Shown: positions 43,001-58,000, counted from the first letter of the stretch. The stretch is 64,000 nt of DNA from Odontesthes bonariensis (GCF_027942865.1 NC_134510.1:5366001-5430000); one strand, 5' to 3'. Notes: a model not told the origin generated them from the letters alone. Program-made: numbers and translations.

Positions 43001-46000
43001 ATTTTATCAGGATCCTGCTTTTCTATGAATTTTCAATCTTTGCATAATAGCTGTTCTCTGCACTATTTATCTACTTTACTTCTTTATCTTCTTTATAGAC
43101 ACTTTCTTTTTTACTGTTTACTTCCCCCGTTTCCCATTTTGAAAATTTAGTCCAGCTTTTCAACACCTAGGGTGTTCTAATAACTGGTTATTTATTCAGC
43201 AGGGCAGAGAAAAATCTCCTCTTGTGGTAACCTTCACTTCAACTCTTTCGAGTGGAAGATTCTTGCCTTTGCATCCACAAGAGGCTCTCTGCTTACAGTC
43301 CTGCTGTATTTTATGAGGGGAAAAAATATCTAAATTATATTTTTCGCTCTCCTTACACACATTCACATTCACACCGTACGGAATTTTTTCGTGCCTTTTT
43401 TTGCAGGACTTCGCTGTCCTCAGTATTCCTCGGGCTCCGTTCCCTCAACAGGGGGTACTTTTTAAAATCAAATTTTTGTCACGGAATTTAAGCGCCTGTT
43501 TTCGCAGGACTCCGCTGTCCTCACGGGTATTCGTCGGGCCCCGTTCCCTCAACAGGTGGTACCTGTCAGAGCCTAGGATTACAGGGTTTTTTACGCACTG
43601 AACCCTCGTTCACGCTTCTCTTTTTAAGTATAAACATACTCACCTACAACGTTGTCTCTCACCTTCTTCCACGGATTTCCGTCAATCCTCAGATTCCAGT
43701 GGGCAGGCCGATCTCCAGTCCTGGAAAAGGATTTAAAAAACTCACTGGAGTTCTTTAGCCGTGCACGGTCTTTCTGGATTCTACCTCGCCCGCTGGAATC
43801 CTCAGGTCTCTTGGAATCTGGCTCGAAGGACCAATTAAATGTCAGGTTCAAATACCTACAAATTCATAAAGAAGAGAGAGAGAGACGTTTAGGATTTTTA
43901 ACTCATGTGGAGAGCGTTAAAGAGACACTTCATTACAATCTCCAAACCCGCTGAGATGGAAAAATTCTTATTTCCCCATCTGGTTTGAGAGGTCTGTTGA
44001 CTTCCTGGTGACCCCTTCTGTGTGGTCAGTGAGGGAAAACAGTCATTCACTCCATCGGGGGAATGTTTATGGTCGACACCTTTTGGGGAGGTTAGTTCAG
44101 GGGGTCGTAAAGAGGCTACCTCGCAAACTGTTATTTCAGATGTACAACAGAGCACAGAGTAAAGGGGTCATTGTTTATTGTTCTTGATCTTTGATCTTTG
44201 TTCTGTATGTTCTTTGTTCCCAACCTGAGGGGGAGAGATGATCCCCGCACTATATAAAGAAGGGCTCTGACTGCATTCTGGGCTCTCTGTCCTACACAGG
44301 AGACTGTTCAAACGCTTTGGTGCCTTTGAATAAAACTTACAGAAAGACAAAATCTAGATTTTCTCTTGTTATTGAGTAACTTCTTATCCACCTTGATAAA
44401 AATTCCACTACACCGCTCTGGAGCATCTCTGCATGCCTCCTCAATTTTATTAGGAAAATGGGTGTATACAAAAAGCAAACAAAGGAAGGGTATCCAGTTT
44501 CAACCTGGACCAGGCCACATTCCTAACAGTAAAATTTACGACCTTCACACAAATGAGCAAAGCACAACTTTGCTTAAAACCCTTAATCAAAAACAGAGTA
44601 TATTTGGAATAACTAACATAACATGTATTTACAACTCAACACAGGGCAACAGGTCTGTAGTCATTGATGACTGAAGGGTGAGTTTTCTTTGGTACCGGAA
44701 CCAGACAGGATGTCTTCCACAACAGTGGTACCTTCTCTTGGGTCAAGCTAAGGTTGAAACGTTGTTGCAGAATCCCACAGAGCTGCTCTGCACAGGCCTT
44801 CAGGACTCGGGGGCTGACACCATCTGGACCTGCAGCCTTGTTCCGGTTAAGTCTCTCCAACTGCCTCTTCACCTGACTTCTAGAAACAGAAAAGTGGGAG
44901 GGGGAGGCAAAGGGGACAGCAGCATCTCCTGATTTGGTTGAAGACAAACTAGTGGAAGCAGAAGAATCCATGACTGAGGTGGAGGTGGAGATGTTACAGG
45001 AAAGCTGTGGGTCAGAGGAGGGTGGGATGTCTCTTTGGCTGGGAACAGGAGGGGAGGATGGTGAGCTTGTTCCTGAACTGAACCTGTTGAAGAATGTGTT
45101 CAGCTCATTTGCTCTGTCCAGACTTCCATCCATCCGATCCTCCCTCTGCTTGAGGCCTGTGATCTTCTTCATTCCTGACCACACATCTCTGATATTGTTC
45201 CTCTGCAGTTTACTCTCAAGCTTCTTTCTATACACCTCCTTGCTCTCTCTGATCTTGACTTTGAGCTGCTTCTGTATACTCCTCAGTAACTCCCTGTCTC
45301 GCTCCCTAAAGGCTCTTTTTTTCTTGTTCAATAGTTCCTTTAGCTCACTGGTGATCCAGGGTTTGTTATTAGGGAAGCATCTCACTGTTCTGGTGGGGAT
45401 GGTGTTGTCCACACAGAAGTTTATATAGTCAGTCACACACTCAGTCATGGCATTAATGTCCTCTCCATGTGGCTTACAAAGAGAAATCCAATCGGTTGCA
45501 TCAAAACAACCTTGTAAGGCTTCTTCAGCTTCCTGTGACCACTTTCTAACAGTCCTTTTTGTGACAGGTAGTCTCTGGACAAGGGGTTTATATGCTGAAC
45601 AGAGAAAAACAAGGTTGTGATCTGATTTACCCAGGGGAGGTCTTGATTTGGAAATGTATGAATCCTTGAATTGTATGAATCTCCCCCATGAGCTGTCACC
45701 TTACCGTGGTGGGGGGGTTTGCGTGCCCCAATGAGTCTGGGAGCTATGTTGTCCGGGGCTTTAAGCCCCTGGTAGGGTCACCCATGGCAAACAGATCCTA
45801 GATGAGGGACCAGACAAAGAACAGCTCATAAAACCCCTATGATGATGGACAATGTTGGACACTGTTTGCCCTTGCCCGGACGCGGGTCACCGGGGCCTCC
45901 CCCTGGAGCCGGGGCCAGGGTGGGGCCCGCCAGCGAGCGCCTGGTGGCCAGGTCTGTGCCCGTGGGGCTCGGTCGGGCACAGCCCGAAGAAATTACACGG

Positions 46001-49000
46001 GTCCCCCTTCTGACGGGCTCACCACCTGTGGGAGGGGCCATGGGGGTCGGGTGCAGTGTGAGCTGGGTGGCAGCCAAAGGCGGAGACCTTGGCGGTCTGA
46101 TCCTCGGCTACTGAAGCTGGCTCTTGGGACGTGGAACGTCACCTCTCTGCTGGGGAAGGAGCCTGAGCTGGTGCGCGAGGCTGAGCGGTTCCGGCTAGAT
46201 ATAGTCGGACTCACCTCGACACACAGCTTGGGCTCCGGAACCAGCCTCCTCGAGAGGGGTTGGACTCTCTTCCACTCTGGAGTTGCCTGCGGTGAGAGGC
46301 GTAGAGCAGGTGTGGGCATACTTATTGCCCCCCGGCTGTGCGCCTGTACATTGGGGTTTACCCCGGTAGACGAGAGGGTAGCCTCCCTCCGCCTTAGGGT
46401 GGGGGACGGGTCCTGACTGTCATTTGTGCTTATGCCCCAAACGGCAGTTCAGGGTACCCACCCTTTTTGGAGTCCCTGGAGGAGGCACTGGAGAGTGCTC
46501 CTCCGGGAGACTCCCTCATCCTGCTGGGAGACTTCAATGCTCCCGTGGGCAATGACAGTGAGACCTGGAGGGGTGTGATTGGAAGGAACGGCCCCCCCGA
46601 TCTGAATTAGAGTGGTGTTTTGTTATTGGACTTCTGTGCTCATCACGGACTGTCCATAACGAACACCATGTTCAGGCATAAGGGTGTCCATATGTGCACT
46701 TGGCACCAGGACACCCTAGGCCGCAGCTCGATGATTGACTTTGTGGTCATATCGTCGGACTTGCGGCCGTATGTCCTGGACACTCAGGTGAAGAGAGGGG
46801 CGGAGCTGTCAACTGATCACTACCTGGTGGTGAGTTGGCTCCGCTGGTGGGGGAGGAAGCCGGTCAGACCTGGCAGGCCTAAACGTATTGTGAGGGTCTG
46901 TTGGGAACGGCTGGCGGAATCACCTGTAAGGAGGAGTTTCAACTCCCACCTCCGGCAGAGCTTCAACCATGTCCCGGGGGAGGTGGGGGACATTGAGCCT
47001 GAATGGGCCATGTTCCGTGCCTCCATTGTTGAGGCGGCCGACCGGAGCTGTGGCCGTAAGGTGGTCGGTGCCTGTCGTGGCGGCAACCCCCGAACCTGCT
47101 GGTGGACCCCAGTGGTGAGGGAAGCCGTCAAGCTGAAGAAGGAGTCCTATCGGGCCTTTTTGGCCAGTGGGACTCTGGAAGCAGCTGATGGGTACCGACA
47201 GGCCAAGCGGAACGCGGCCTCGGCGGTTGCTGAGGCAAAAACTCGGGCTTGGGAGGAGTTCGGGGAGGCCATGGAGAATGATGTCCGGACGGCCTCGAGG
47301 AGTTTCTGGTCCACCATCCGGCGGCTCGGGGGGGGGGAAAGCGGTGCACCGTCAACACCTTGTATTGTGAGGGCGGGGCTCTGCTGACCTCAACTAGGGA
47401 CGTCGTGAGTCGGTGGGGGGAATACTTCGAGGGCCTCCTCAATCCCACCGACACGCCTTCTGATGAGGAAGCAGAGTTGGGGAGCTCGGATGTGGGGCCT
47501 CCCATTTCTGGGGCTGAGGTTGCCGAGGTGGTCAAAAAGCTCCTCCGTGGCAAGGCCCCGGGGGTGGATGAGGTCCGTCCTGAGTTCCTCAAGGCTCTGG
47601 ATGTTGTGGGGCTGTCTTGGTTGACACGCCTCTCCAGGGATGACCATCAGCCCCTCCAAATCTGAGACCATGGTCCTCGGCCGGAAAAGGGTGGAATGCC
47701 CTCTCCGGGTCGGGAATGAGATCCTTCCCCAAGTGGAGGAGTTTAAGTATCTCGGGGTCTTGTTCATGAGTGAGGGACGAATGGAGCAGGAGGTTGACAG
47801 ACGGATCGGTGCGGCGTCTGCAGTGATGCGGGGTCTGCACCGGCCCGTCGTGGTGAAGAAGGAGCTTAGCCAGAAGGCGAAGCTCTCGATTTACCGGTCA
47901 ATCTATGTTCCTATCCTCACCTATGGTCACGAGCTGTGGGTAGTGACCGAAAGAACGAGATTGCGAATACAAGCGGCCGAAATGAGTTTCCTCCGCAGGG
48001 TGTCTGGGTTCTCCCTTAGAGATAGGGTGAGAAGCTCGGTCATCCGGGAGGGGCTCGGAAGAGAACCGCTGCTCCTCCGCATCGAGAGGAGTCAGATGAG
48101 GTGGCTCGGGCATCTGGTTAGGATGCCTCCTGGACGCCTCCCTGGTGAGGTGTTCCGGGCCCGTCCCACTGGGAGGAGGCCCCGGGGAAGACCCAAGACA
48201 CGTTGGAGAGACTATGTCTCTTGGCTGGCCTGGGAACGCCTTGGGGTCCCCCCAGAAGAGCTGGAGGAAGTGGCCGGGGACAGGGACGTCTGGGTCTCTT
48301 TGCTCAAGCTGCTGCCCCCGCGACCCGATCCCCGGACAAGCGGAAGATGATGGATGGATGGATGGATGAATCCTTGACATTTGTGTAAAACAAATCCAAT
48401 GTCTTGTTTTCTCTGGTAGAGCAGCTTACAAACTGTTGAAAAGTTGGCAGTGTAGCAGAGAGTGAGGCATGATTAAAATCAACAGATATTGCCACAAAAG
48501 AATTGGGGTGTTGTGTCTGTATCTTAGCAACAACGGAACTGATGACATCACATGCAGTGTCGGCAACAGCTGAGGGTGGAATGTAAACAGCCACCAAAAC
48601 AACACAGGTGAACTATCTTGGCAAATAATATTGACGAAAACTTACTGCCAATAGTTCAATGTCAGGACTGCAGAGACGACTCTTCACAGTAACATGTCCT
48701 GGGTGACACCATCTGTTGTTGACAAGCACTGCCAATCCACCCCCTTTCCTTTTCCTGCTACTCTTTAAATCTCGATCTGCTCGTACAGTCAGGAAGCTCG
48801 GCAGAGAGACGCTGGAGTCGGGGATATGATCCTGCAGCCATGTCTCAGTAAAACACATAATGCTACATTCCCGATATTCTTACTGAGTCCTTGTCAAGGC
48901 TAGAAGTTCATCCAACTTGTTAGCTAACGATCTTACATTGCCCATGATGATGGATGGCAGAGATGGTTTGAACTTCTTTCTCTCTCTCCTCTTTGCTCCT

Positions 49001-52000
49001 GCTCTGCATCCACGACGCCTCCTTTTCAATTCCAGTGGGATTTCTGGCTTCAGTTGTCGAATTATTTCTGCTTTTCCAATGTTAATCAGCTGCTCCCTGT
49101 TGTAAACCACCCTGTTGCTATGGTTATGCATCATAACTGTAGCGTTACCGGGTATTTATATACCTATTAAATATAAGGATTTATGAGATGTTCTTACAGT
49201 CTCAAATAAACCTTACCTCGAATTCAGGGCACCACCTACCTAGGTTTTAACTTAATTTAAGTCACAGTCAGGTAGGAAAACTGTTCGAAATCTTACGATC
49301 CTGGTGTTAAATTAATCTTTCGATTAATATTCAATTAATATTCAGTCTCATATCTCGCTACTTTCGTGAAGTTCTCGTTTGGTTGGACAGACATTACGTA
49401 AAGAAAGCATACGACACAATCTGTGATTATAACATATATATAGATATATGAGCTGTTTATTACAATGATATGATCTTAGACATGAACCTTTAAACAAACA
49501 GGAGATGCATTGAATATGGGTGATTATATAAAACACTTAGTGAATATAAAATAAAATATGGGGAATGGAGAGATACTGGATGTATTCAAATAGTTTGGGT
49601 TGGCTGACTATTTGAAGCTAAATACTGACATTTCGGATTAATTTATCATTCTGTGAAAGCCTCGAGACATCCATCAAACCCACTTTAAGGTGAAAACGGG
49701 TCGGTCTTACTGTGCTGAAGTTCTGTTTAGTCGGTTCGGACCACGCTACGGCCACGCGGGTCCGAGGGGATTTCTCTTCCGCTCTCTGGGCCTTCCTGGC
49801 TGTGGTGGCTGACTTTAGCGGACTTCTCAGTTGCTTCTTTCACCGGGAAACCGAAACGATGGTGCCGAGGACTGGGGTTAGATGGTCGAATCTTCTTAGT
49901 GTCAGTGGGTCCGTTGCTTCTCTGATGAAGTGAACTTAAGTTCACAGAAGATTAATAAAAGGTTGCTTGGAGTTGGCTTCTTGGTAGGAAAAGGTGATGA
50001 TGGCGTGAAACAGCGGAGGTTAGGACGTGCGACGTAGAAGGACGTGGATGGCGAGGGACGAACAAAAACACGTAAAACATGCATCTTCAGAGTATTTCAA
50101 TCTGTTTCTTTGTTCGGGTCTTTCTTTCTCGTCTCCGGGGTCTCACTGGGTTCTGGAGGGTCTCCTCCGGTCGTCCGCTGCATCGTTATCCACACGTCCT
50201 TCCGCTCTCTCCTGAGATTATGGGAAAACTCCCAAACTCCGGCGAGCTCTTCTCTTCTGCTTAAACCATCTCTAAAAGTCTCTGAGCAGCTGTTCTCTGC
50301 TCAAATCTCCTTCTGAAACTCTGGGTTGGAACCCTTCTGGAACAAGAGGCAAGAAGCAAGAGAGCAGACGCCTGAAGCGAGCCAGCAAACGAGAGAACTA
50401 GAGAGAGACAGAGAGCCAGAGTGCCAGCGAGCGTGTTTTCCGCGGGTTCCGGGTTTTGACTCTCGGAGGCGGGGCTTACACTACTTTTCCAGCCAATGAC
50501 ATGCTTGAACTGTGTGCATGTCTGCCTGGGTGTCTGTGTAAGGTGATCTGTGCTATATGGGGATTTCTGGATTTAGACAAAGAAAACTCTTATTTCTCCA
50601 TTACTCCCATCTCATAGAACATTTGTCTCGTTGATTCTGAAAACACCACATCTTGTTAAGATATGCAGATTAAAGATATAACATAGACTTGTAATACAAA
50701 GACATCAAAATAACACACATGATAAAGACAATTATGACTTTCAAAATTCAGATGAATATCTATGAAATCGTGACAAATGAATAGTGAACTACACAATGCT
50801 AATTTCTGTGTTAACAATGGGGACACTAAACAAATACCAAATAGATACTGAAGGGACATGTTAGAAGTTAATAGTTGCCTATATTGTCCATTTTACTGAG
50901 TCCTCTGGGATTTAAATGTTCAACTAATCAACACTGCAGACCACTAGGGGGCAATGTGGTTCCATCAGGCAGGTTGGGCATTTTCCACCAAAATCAGTTA
51001 TTTGTCAATATTTAAGCCAGAATCATACAAATTGTCTCTATATGCGTCTTGTGATCAAGCTGAACACCTGAAAGAAATTGTACACGGTTATCAAACACAT
51101 TTAATATAGTTTTAAGATTCGACTAAAAGTGAGCCTTAGTGAAGTCTTCTCAGTTCGTATGTAGCCATCTGGTCGGTTTGCTGGTGAAAAGGGGTGTTAA
51201 AGTGTCAACTTTCGAGTTATGGTCTAGATAAGATAGTAAGTGTCCCACTTTTCCAAGAGTGAGTTCTTTGTTCATTCGAGTTTTCCAATTTTTATTGCAG
51301 GCGTCTGTTGCGAGTTCTTTTTCACTCCCAAAAAGCTTTTAAGAGGGCAGGAAGTGAACGTAAATTAGCAGTTTCTGTCTCTTTTTCCTTTGTGGAAAGA
51401 AAATGAAGATCTGGTTTATATCCACATACGTAAACATCCCCCACAGGAATGTTGGTTTTGTCAAAGTTTGAAAAACTCTTAATCCACACGGCACTGTGAC
51501 TGCTACATTCCCCCATTCGAATCGGATCTGAACTCGTGGCTGATCCGAATCGCAGGTGAAGAAGTCCAGTGTGTCCGAGTCTGGTGGTTGCTAGGACTCT
51601 CAAGAGGGTTATGGTGGGTGTCTCGAGACAGCCTAATACAATTCTGACACAACAATGGCTATAAACGTACAATGGCTATAAACGTAATTTTGTTAAGCTT
51701 ACTTAACCTACGTAGTGAATGTCTAATAGCTAAAGATAATGTTCATAAGTAAAGGTTTCTAAGCCTATATAATTTCAAATGGAAAATCCTAGTAAAAGCA
51801 TGCAGATTTTTTTTGGAAAAAAAAAATCAATGTTAGGGGAGAATTTTGCTCATGTTAGAGTCATGATCTAGGATGTGGTATTTCTTAATAGTTAGGAAAT
51901 GAGCACGTTTACTACCTGAGTGTGAGCATATTCGCAGGACTTATACGAACAGTAATGTGTAACATATTTGTCGCGGCGGCGGTCCTGGACAGGGCTTCAC

Positions 52001-55000
52001 TGTACAGCAGTAACGAGTGATATTCTAACTAAAGGATCCATGGTGAAAGCTGTTGTCAGTGTTTCACTGCTAATTTGGCTTTTAATTCAGTTATAGACCA
52101 GTTTCCCCCATTTGTAGATGTCACATGGGTGAAAAAAGGTAAGTTGAGTGTGTCACCAGATGATGATAGACTTGAAAATTGAAGTTTTGAACACTGAGGT
52201 GTCCTGGATTCAATCTTGAGGCATCATGATACTACGGAGTAGTTTTATCGTGATTAGGTAGGTGATATTTTGAGAGTAAGCTTCTTTGCTTCCTTTAAGA
52301 GTTAGCTATGGTTAAAGGTTTGGTATTCGGGGTTACTAGAATGTTTGTTGGAGTGTATGGTCCTACCTCCAGGAACAGGCTAGCATTTCTAAGTCTCTGT
52401 TAGCACGGTTGGGTTCTGAACTTTTTCTTTTCTTTTAGTAGCAGACTTTTCAGGCTATCAATATCATCTTGACTGATGGCACTTATTTCACTAGACCATT
52501 GCTGAGATTTGATGTGGTCCTTGTCGATGACTCTGCTCATCTCAGTTGTTTTCTGATCTGGTGATGGTTGTGACCATGCAGTGTGTGATGGTTTATAGCG
52601 AGACCGAAGTCTATAATTGCGGTTGCGGTTTTGAACAGATTGCTGGTCATGTCGATTTTGAAAAGACATGTCTTTTTGCGGGTTTGAATGAACACTGTGG
52701 TTTTCACTGTCGCAGTGAGTTGGTTCATGGCTGGGCCATGAGGATTTGGAATAGTTGTGTTTGGAGCCTTTCTTAGGCCGTTGAGAATGTGGCCAGTGGG
52801 GGACCTCTGCTGGAGGTCTGCCACTTTGTCCCACTTCTAACTCTGGGGACCAAGAACGAGGGTTCTGGGTCTGTGTGGTGATGGGTTCTGGCTGTTTAGC
52901 TTGTCTATGTTTTTGGAAACCTAGACTGGCCCATTCACGTAGCTGCTGAATGGTAGCAGTGTGAGGGTTAGCTATAACTCCTAAGTGATAGCTGGTAGTT
53001 GGATGGAGGTTTTGAAGGAAAAGAGTTTTGAAACTCATGTCTTCTTCCATTCCTATCTTGTTGCTGAAACCAAAATAAGCTTTGAGGAGGCGGTAATAAT
53101 ACTGCTGAGGCAGCTCATTCCGTCCCTGTTTAACCATCATGGCAGCGGTTAAGCCAGATGGGGTCAGCTCGTCTGAAAACTCGCGTTCGAGTGTTTGGCA
53201 GAGGAGTGTATAGTCGTTCCGGATGTAATCGGGTTGACGTTCAATGAATCTACTGACTTCGCGGCTAGATGTAACCTTAATCAAGTAGAATTTGTTGTTA
53301 AGTGATGCGTTTGGAAACCTTCGCAGGAAGAAATCAATGTCGTCCAAATATGCTCGGGTGTCATGTGGCGTCCCAAGAATCGGTTCGAATCTGGGCACAT
53401 GGCGAGCAATTTTGTCAAGCTCTTCGTCAGAAGGAGCTTGTGGAACGTGGGGTCCTAGAGTAGGAAATGATTGATCCGGTTTACCTGGATCATAAACGAT
53501 CTTTTCAGATCTGAAAGAATTTGTTGTCGTTGAAGACGGGGGTGAAATAATTGAGCTCTTGTAGGCTGTTTTCACTTCAGGAAAAGGGTCCCCTCTGTCT
53601 TCCTGGGGGAAACCATGTGTTTCCTGTTCATGTCCAGTCTCCAAAGACTGACGTAGGTCTATCTCAACACCTTCTGGTTTATCTGATAGGTGTTCCTGCT
53701 GTGGATGAGCGGCGGTTTGCTCATCCTTAGCTTTGCTTAGCTGTTCTGTCAACAGCTGCATTTGTTCCTGCTCAACATTAAGATACTTGTCATCAGTTGG
53801 CACTTTGACTGTTAAATCCTGCACTTTCTGCAGAACCACATGTAGAGATTGCTGGGACTGCTTTTGTGCTTTGTCCACCTTCTTCAGTTGGACTTGGGTT
53901 GAAATCAACTCTTGTTGGCAGTTTTGAAGTAGCTGTTCAAGCTTTTTGTTGTTTTCATTGAGTTGAATAATTTGTTGGTTTGAGTTTTCAACCTGTGTTG
54001 TTAACTCTGTTACTTGGGCATTAGCTTGGCTGGATGCCCTCTCAGTGGCTTTAAGTTGGTGTTGGAGGAATTTGGTTTCCTCCTGAAACTGTGGCTTTTT
54101 CTGTGACCGAGTTTTAAGTTTGTCAGCGGCTTGTTCCATCACTTGGTGTGCATGTTTAACGAACACCACAGCTAGACTACTTAACATTTTGGTCAGAGAT
54201 TCTTCTTTGGGCTTTTTAGCTTTTGTCTCAGCCGATGGCTTTAAACTGATTGGCTCTGTTTCAGGTGTTTTAATGCATCTTTTCTTTAAGGCATAACCCA
54301 GTATCAACTGTTTTGTTAAGTCCATCATCTTGTTTTTCACTTGACTCAGAAAGGGTTCTTTCTGAAAATAAGTTTGAGTTTGGAACAAGGGAAAATAGTT
54401 GGGTTAATATGAAGGTAGTTGGGAATAAGGATTGTTCACCTGAAATTAATTTCTTCCTTTTGAATTTGTTTACTTGAGAAACAAATAAGGAAGGATGTTA
54501 AAATAAACACGACTGTGTTATTTTACTCAAAACTGGAAGAAATGCATTTATTTTAGAAGCTTATCATTAACCGTTATGGTAAAAAGATGGAAAACATTAA
54601 TGCTAACACAAAAGGGAACATACAAGCTCTTGGCTGTTGTTTTCTTTAAGCCTTAGTGTCTTATAATCAGTTCCTGTTAAGGTAATCTGATTTGGTGAAA
54701 GACACACATTTGAGATAAATTAGCTTCAATTAATGTTTCCAAATAACAAAGTTGGTATTGTTTATGTCAAACAATTAATTCAAATGCATTAAAGAATATT
54801 CAAATAAAGCTGGTATTCGTTAGTACCAAGCAAAATGATCAGCTTTCTTTGTGATCCTATTTAATGTGATCCTGAGCGGCTCACATGTCAAAAGCTTCAA
54901 GTGGGCGGGTTTGAGAGAAGGGAGTGAGGAGTTGACGTCACTGGTGACGATTTCTAGCACCGCCCACCAATAGTCCTTCAAGGATTCAGTGAATTCGCCT

Positions 55001-58000
55001 CATTTCCCCTGGGGAATGAGAGGGTTAACTTCTCTCACAGACAGTGCACAAGCGATGTTGTAGTTTGCTCACAAACTTTTAAACACAGCTTTGCCAAACT
55101 CACAATGCTTGAGACATGGCGGTCTCAGTTCAGAATGCTTCTAAAAGTCACCAACTTTGATAATAACAACGAATAGAGTCACCAACTCAATTTTTCTGCA
55201 GCAAAATTGGTCTGTCCACTACTGCCGTATATTATTTTAGTTAGGGCTTGTAATATTTTAAAAATAAACACACCCTCAGTTTTTTCTTTCAACTGGGTTC
55301 AACAGACACGGCGTTCCGGTCGTTTATTTAATAATACAAAAACAATTGACTGTTTAAGTCATTCATGCGATCACGTTTTGTGACCGTGTGTATTTTATTT
55401 ATTTATTTTATTCATTTATTTTATCAGGAGCGACGGCTCTGACTCATTCAGTTAAGCTCAGCAGCTTTAACTTTCAATAAGTAATCTGTATTACTTTATT
55501 TTAGGCGTCACAACGCTCCGTTAAACAACGTTTAAACTCGCTCCCCCACTTCATGGGGTTTCAATATAGCACCTTGATGCCTTTTTTATGTCCGGCTGCA
55601 AGATTACAGCGGATCAAAACTCCTGTGTTTGAGGAGGCTCTGAGTTGACTAAATTCGCCGGGACTCGCGGCTGAATTTGTGATACTCATAAAAATCAAAT
55701 CAACCGTGTTGGAAACTCGCAACTACGGCCAGGCCTTTAAATTCAGCGTTCTTGCGCTGTGCATGCAATCTTTATTCTGGGAGGACACAGCGGGACAGCT
55801 GGCTGCTCTTCTGCGGTGTGCAATTAATATTGCGCACCCACGGATTTGGAGAGTTATCATGCGTCCACGATTACTCTGATAAAGTGCTTTTAGTCATTCT
55901 AAGTTTATAAAGACAGACACAGCCACTGCTTGCATTGCTCACACACAGATAATGAACCAGCCAATATCATGTTTATGCTTTCCTTCACGTAAGTCAGTCT
56001 ACCGTAAAACGCCTCGCACGGCGCACCAAAAATATGTAGCGTTACCGGGTATTTATATACCTATTAAATATAAGGATTTATGAGATGTTCTTACAGTCTC
56101 AAATAAACCTTACCTCGAATTCAGGGCACCACCTACCTAGGTTTTAACTTAATTTAAGTCACAGTCAGGTAGGAAAACTGTTCGAAATCTTACGATCCTG
56201 GTGTTAAATTAATCTTTCGATTAATATTCAATTAATATTCAGTCTCATATCTCGCTACTTTCGTGAAGTTCTCGTTTGGTTGGACAGACATTACGTAAAG
56301 AAAGCATACGACACAATCTGTGATTATAACATATATATAGATATATGAGCTGTTTATTACAATGATATGATCTTAGACATGAACCTTTAAACAAACAGGA
56401 GATGCATTGAATATGGGTGATTATATAAAACACTTAGTGAATATAAAATAAAATATGGGGAATGGAGAGATACTGGATGTATTCAAATAGTTTGGGTTGG
56501 CTGACTATTTGAAGCTAAATACTGACATTTCGGATTAATTTATCATTCTGTGAAAGCCTCGAGACATCCATCAAACCCACTTTAAGGTGAAAACGGGTCG
56601 GTCTTACTGTGCTGAAGTTCTGTTTAGTCGGTTCGGACCACGCTACGGCCACGCGGGTCCGAGGGGATTTCTCTTCCGCTCTCTGGGCCTTCCTGGCTGT
56701 GGTGGCTGACTTTAGCGGACTTCTCAGTTGCTTCTTTCACCGGGAAACCGAAACGATGGTGCCGAGGACTGGGGTTAGATGGTCGAATCTTCTTAGTGTC
56801 AGTGGGTCCGTTGCTTCTCTGATGAAGTGAACTTAAGTTCACAGAAGATTAATAAAAGGTTGCTTGGAGTTGGCTTCTTGGTAGGAAAAGGTGATGATGG
56901 CGTGAAACAGCGGAGGTTAGGACGTGCGACGTAGAAGGACGTGGATGGCGAGGGACGAACAAAAACACGTAAAACATGCATCTTCAGAGTATTTCAATCT
57001 GTTTCTTTGTTCGGGTCTTTCTTTCTCGTCTCCGGGGTCTCACTGGGTTCTGGAGGGTCTCCTCCGGTCGTCCGCTGCATCGTTATCCACACGTCCTTCC
57101 GCTCTCTCCTGAGATTATGGGAAAACTCCCAAACTCCGGCGAGCTCTTCTCTTCTGCTTAAACCATCTCTAAAAGTCTCTGAGCAGCTGTTCTCTGCTCA
57201 AATCTCCTTCTGAAACTCTGGGTTGGAACCCTTCTGGAACAAGAGGCAAGAAGCAAGAGAGCAGACGCCTGAAGCGAGCCAGCAAACGAGAGAACTAGAG
57301 AGAGACAGAGAGCCAGAGTGCCAGCGAGCGTGTTTTCCGCGGGTTCCGGGTTTTGACTCTCGGAGGCGGGGCTTACACTACTTTTCCAGCCAATGACATG
57401 CTTGAACTGTGTGCATGTCTGCCTGGGTGTCTGTGTAAGGTGATCTGTGCTATATGGGGATTTCTGGATTTAGACAAAGAAAACTCTTATTTCTCCATTA
57501 CTCCCATCTCATAGAACATTTGTCTCGTTGATTCTGAAAACACCACATCTTGTTAAGATATGCAGATTAAAGATATAACATAGACTTGTAATACAAAGAC
57601 ATCAAAATAACACACATGATAAAGACAATTATGACTTTCAAAATTCAGATGAATATCTATGAAATCGTGACAAATGAATAGTGAACTACACAATGCTAAT
57701 TTCTGTGTTAACAATGGGGACACTAAACAAATACCAAATAGATACTGAAGGGACATGTTAGAAGTTAATAGTTGCCTATATTGTCCATTTTACTGAGTCC
57801 TCTGGGATTTAAATGTTCAACTAATCAACACTGCAGACCACTAGGGGGCAATGTGGTTCCATCAGGCAGGTTGGGCATTTTCCACCAAAATCAGTTATTT
57901 GTCAATATTTAAGCCAGAATCGTACAAATTGTCTCTATATGCGTCTTGTGATCAAGCTGGAAACCTGAAAGAAATTGTACACGGTTATCAAACACATTTA

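Larger units (their letters stand above)
37374..44641 (-). mobile_element. Inverted second copy of the same retrovirus family
   Basis: Minus-strand LTR (44641-43840), tRNA-Tyr primer site (43833-43816), gag leader, RNase H piece ([17 protein letters not shown] near 42340), integrase pieces (41500-41700) and env run backward to 37374. They mirror 31411-37247, with a spacer of about 125 bp between. The arms differ by many substitutions, separate deletions and separate insertions, so the inverted arrangement is old. Whether this was a second provirus or an inverted duplication is not settled. Confidence 0.7.

Noticed and set aside
49712-50316. Open frames of 60-90 codons inside the LTRs (repeated at 56609-57213)
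   Set aside because: Identical small frames occur in both LTRs because the LTRs are copies; they show no domain and lie in untranslated LTR sequence.
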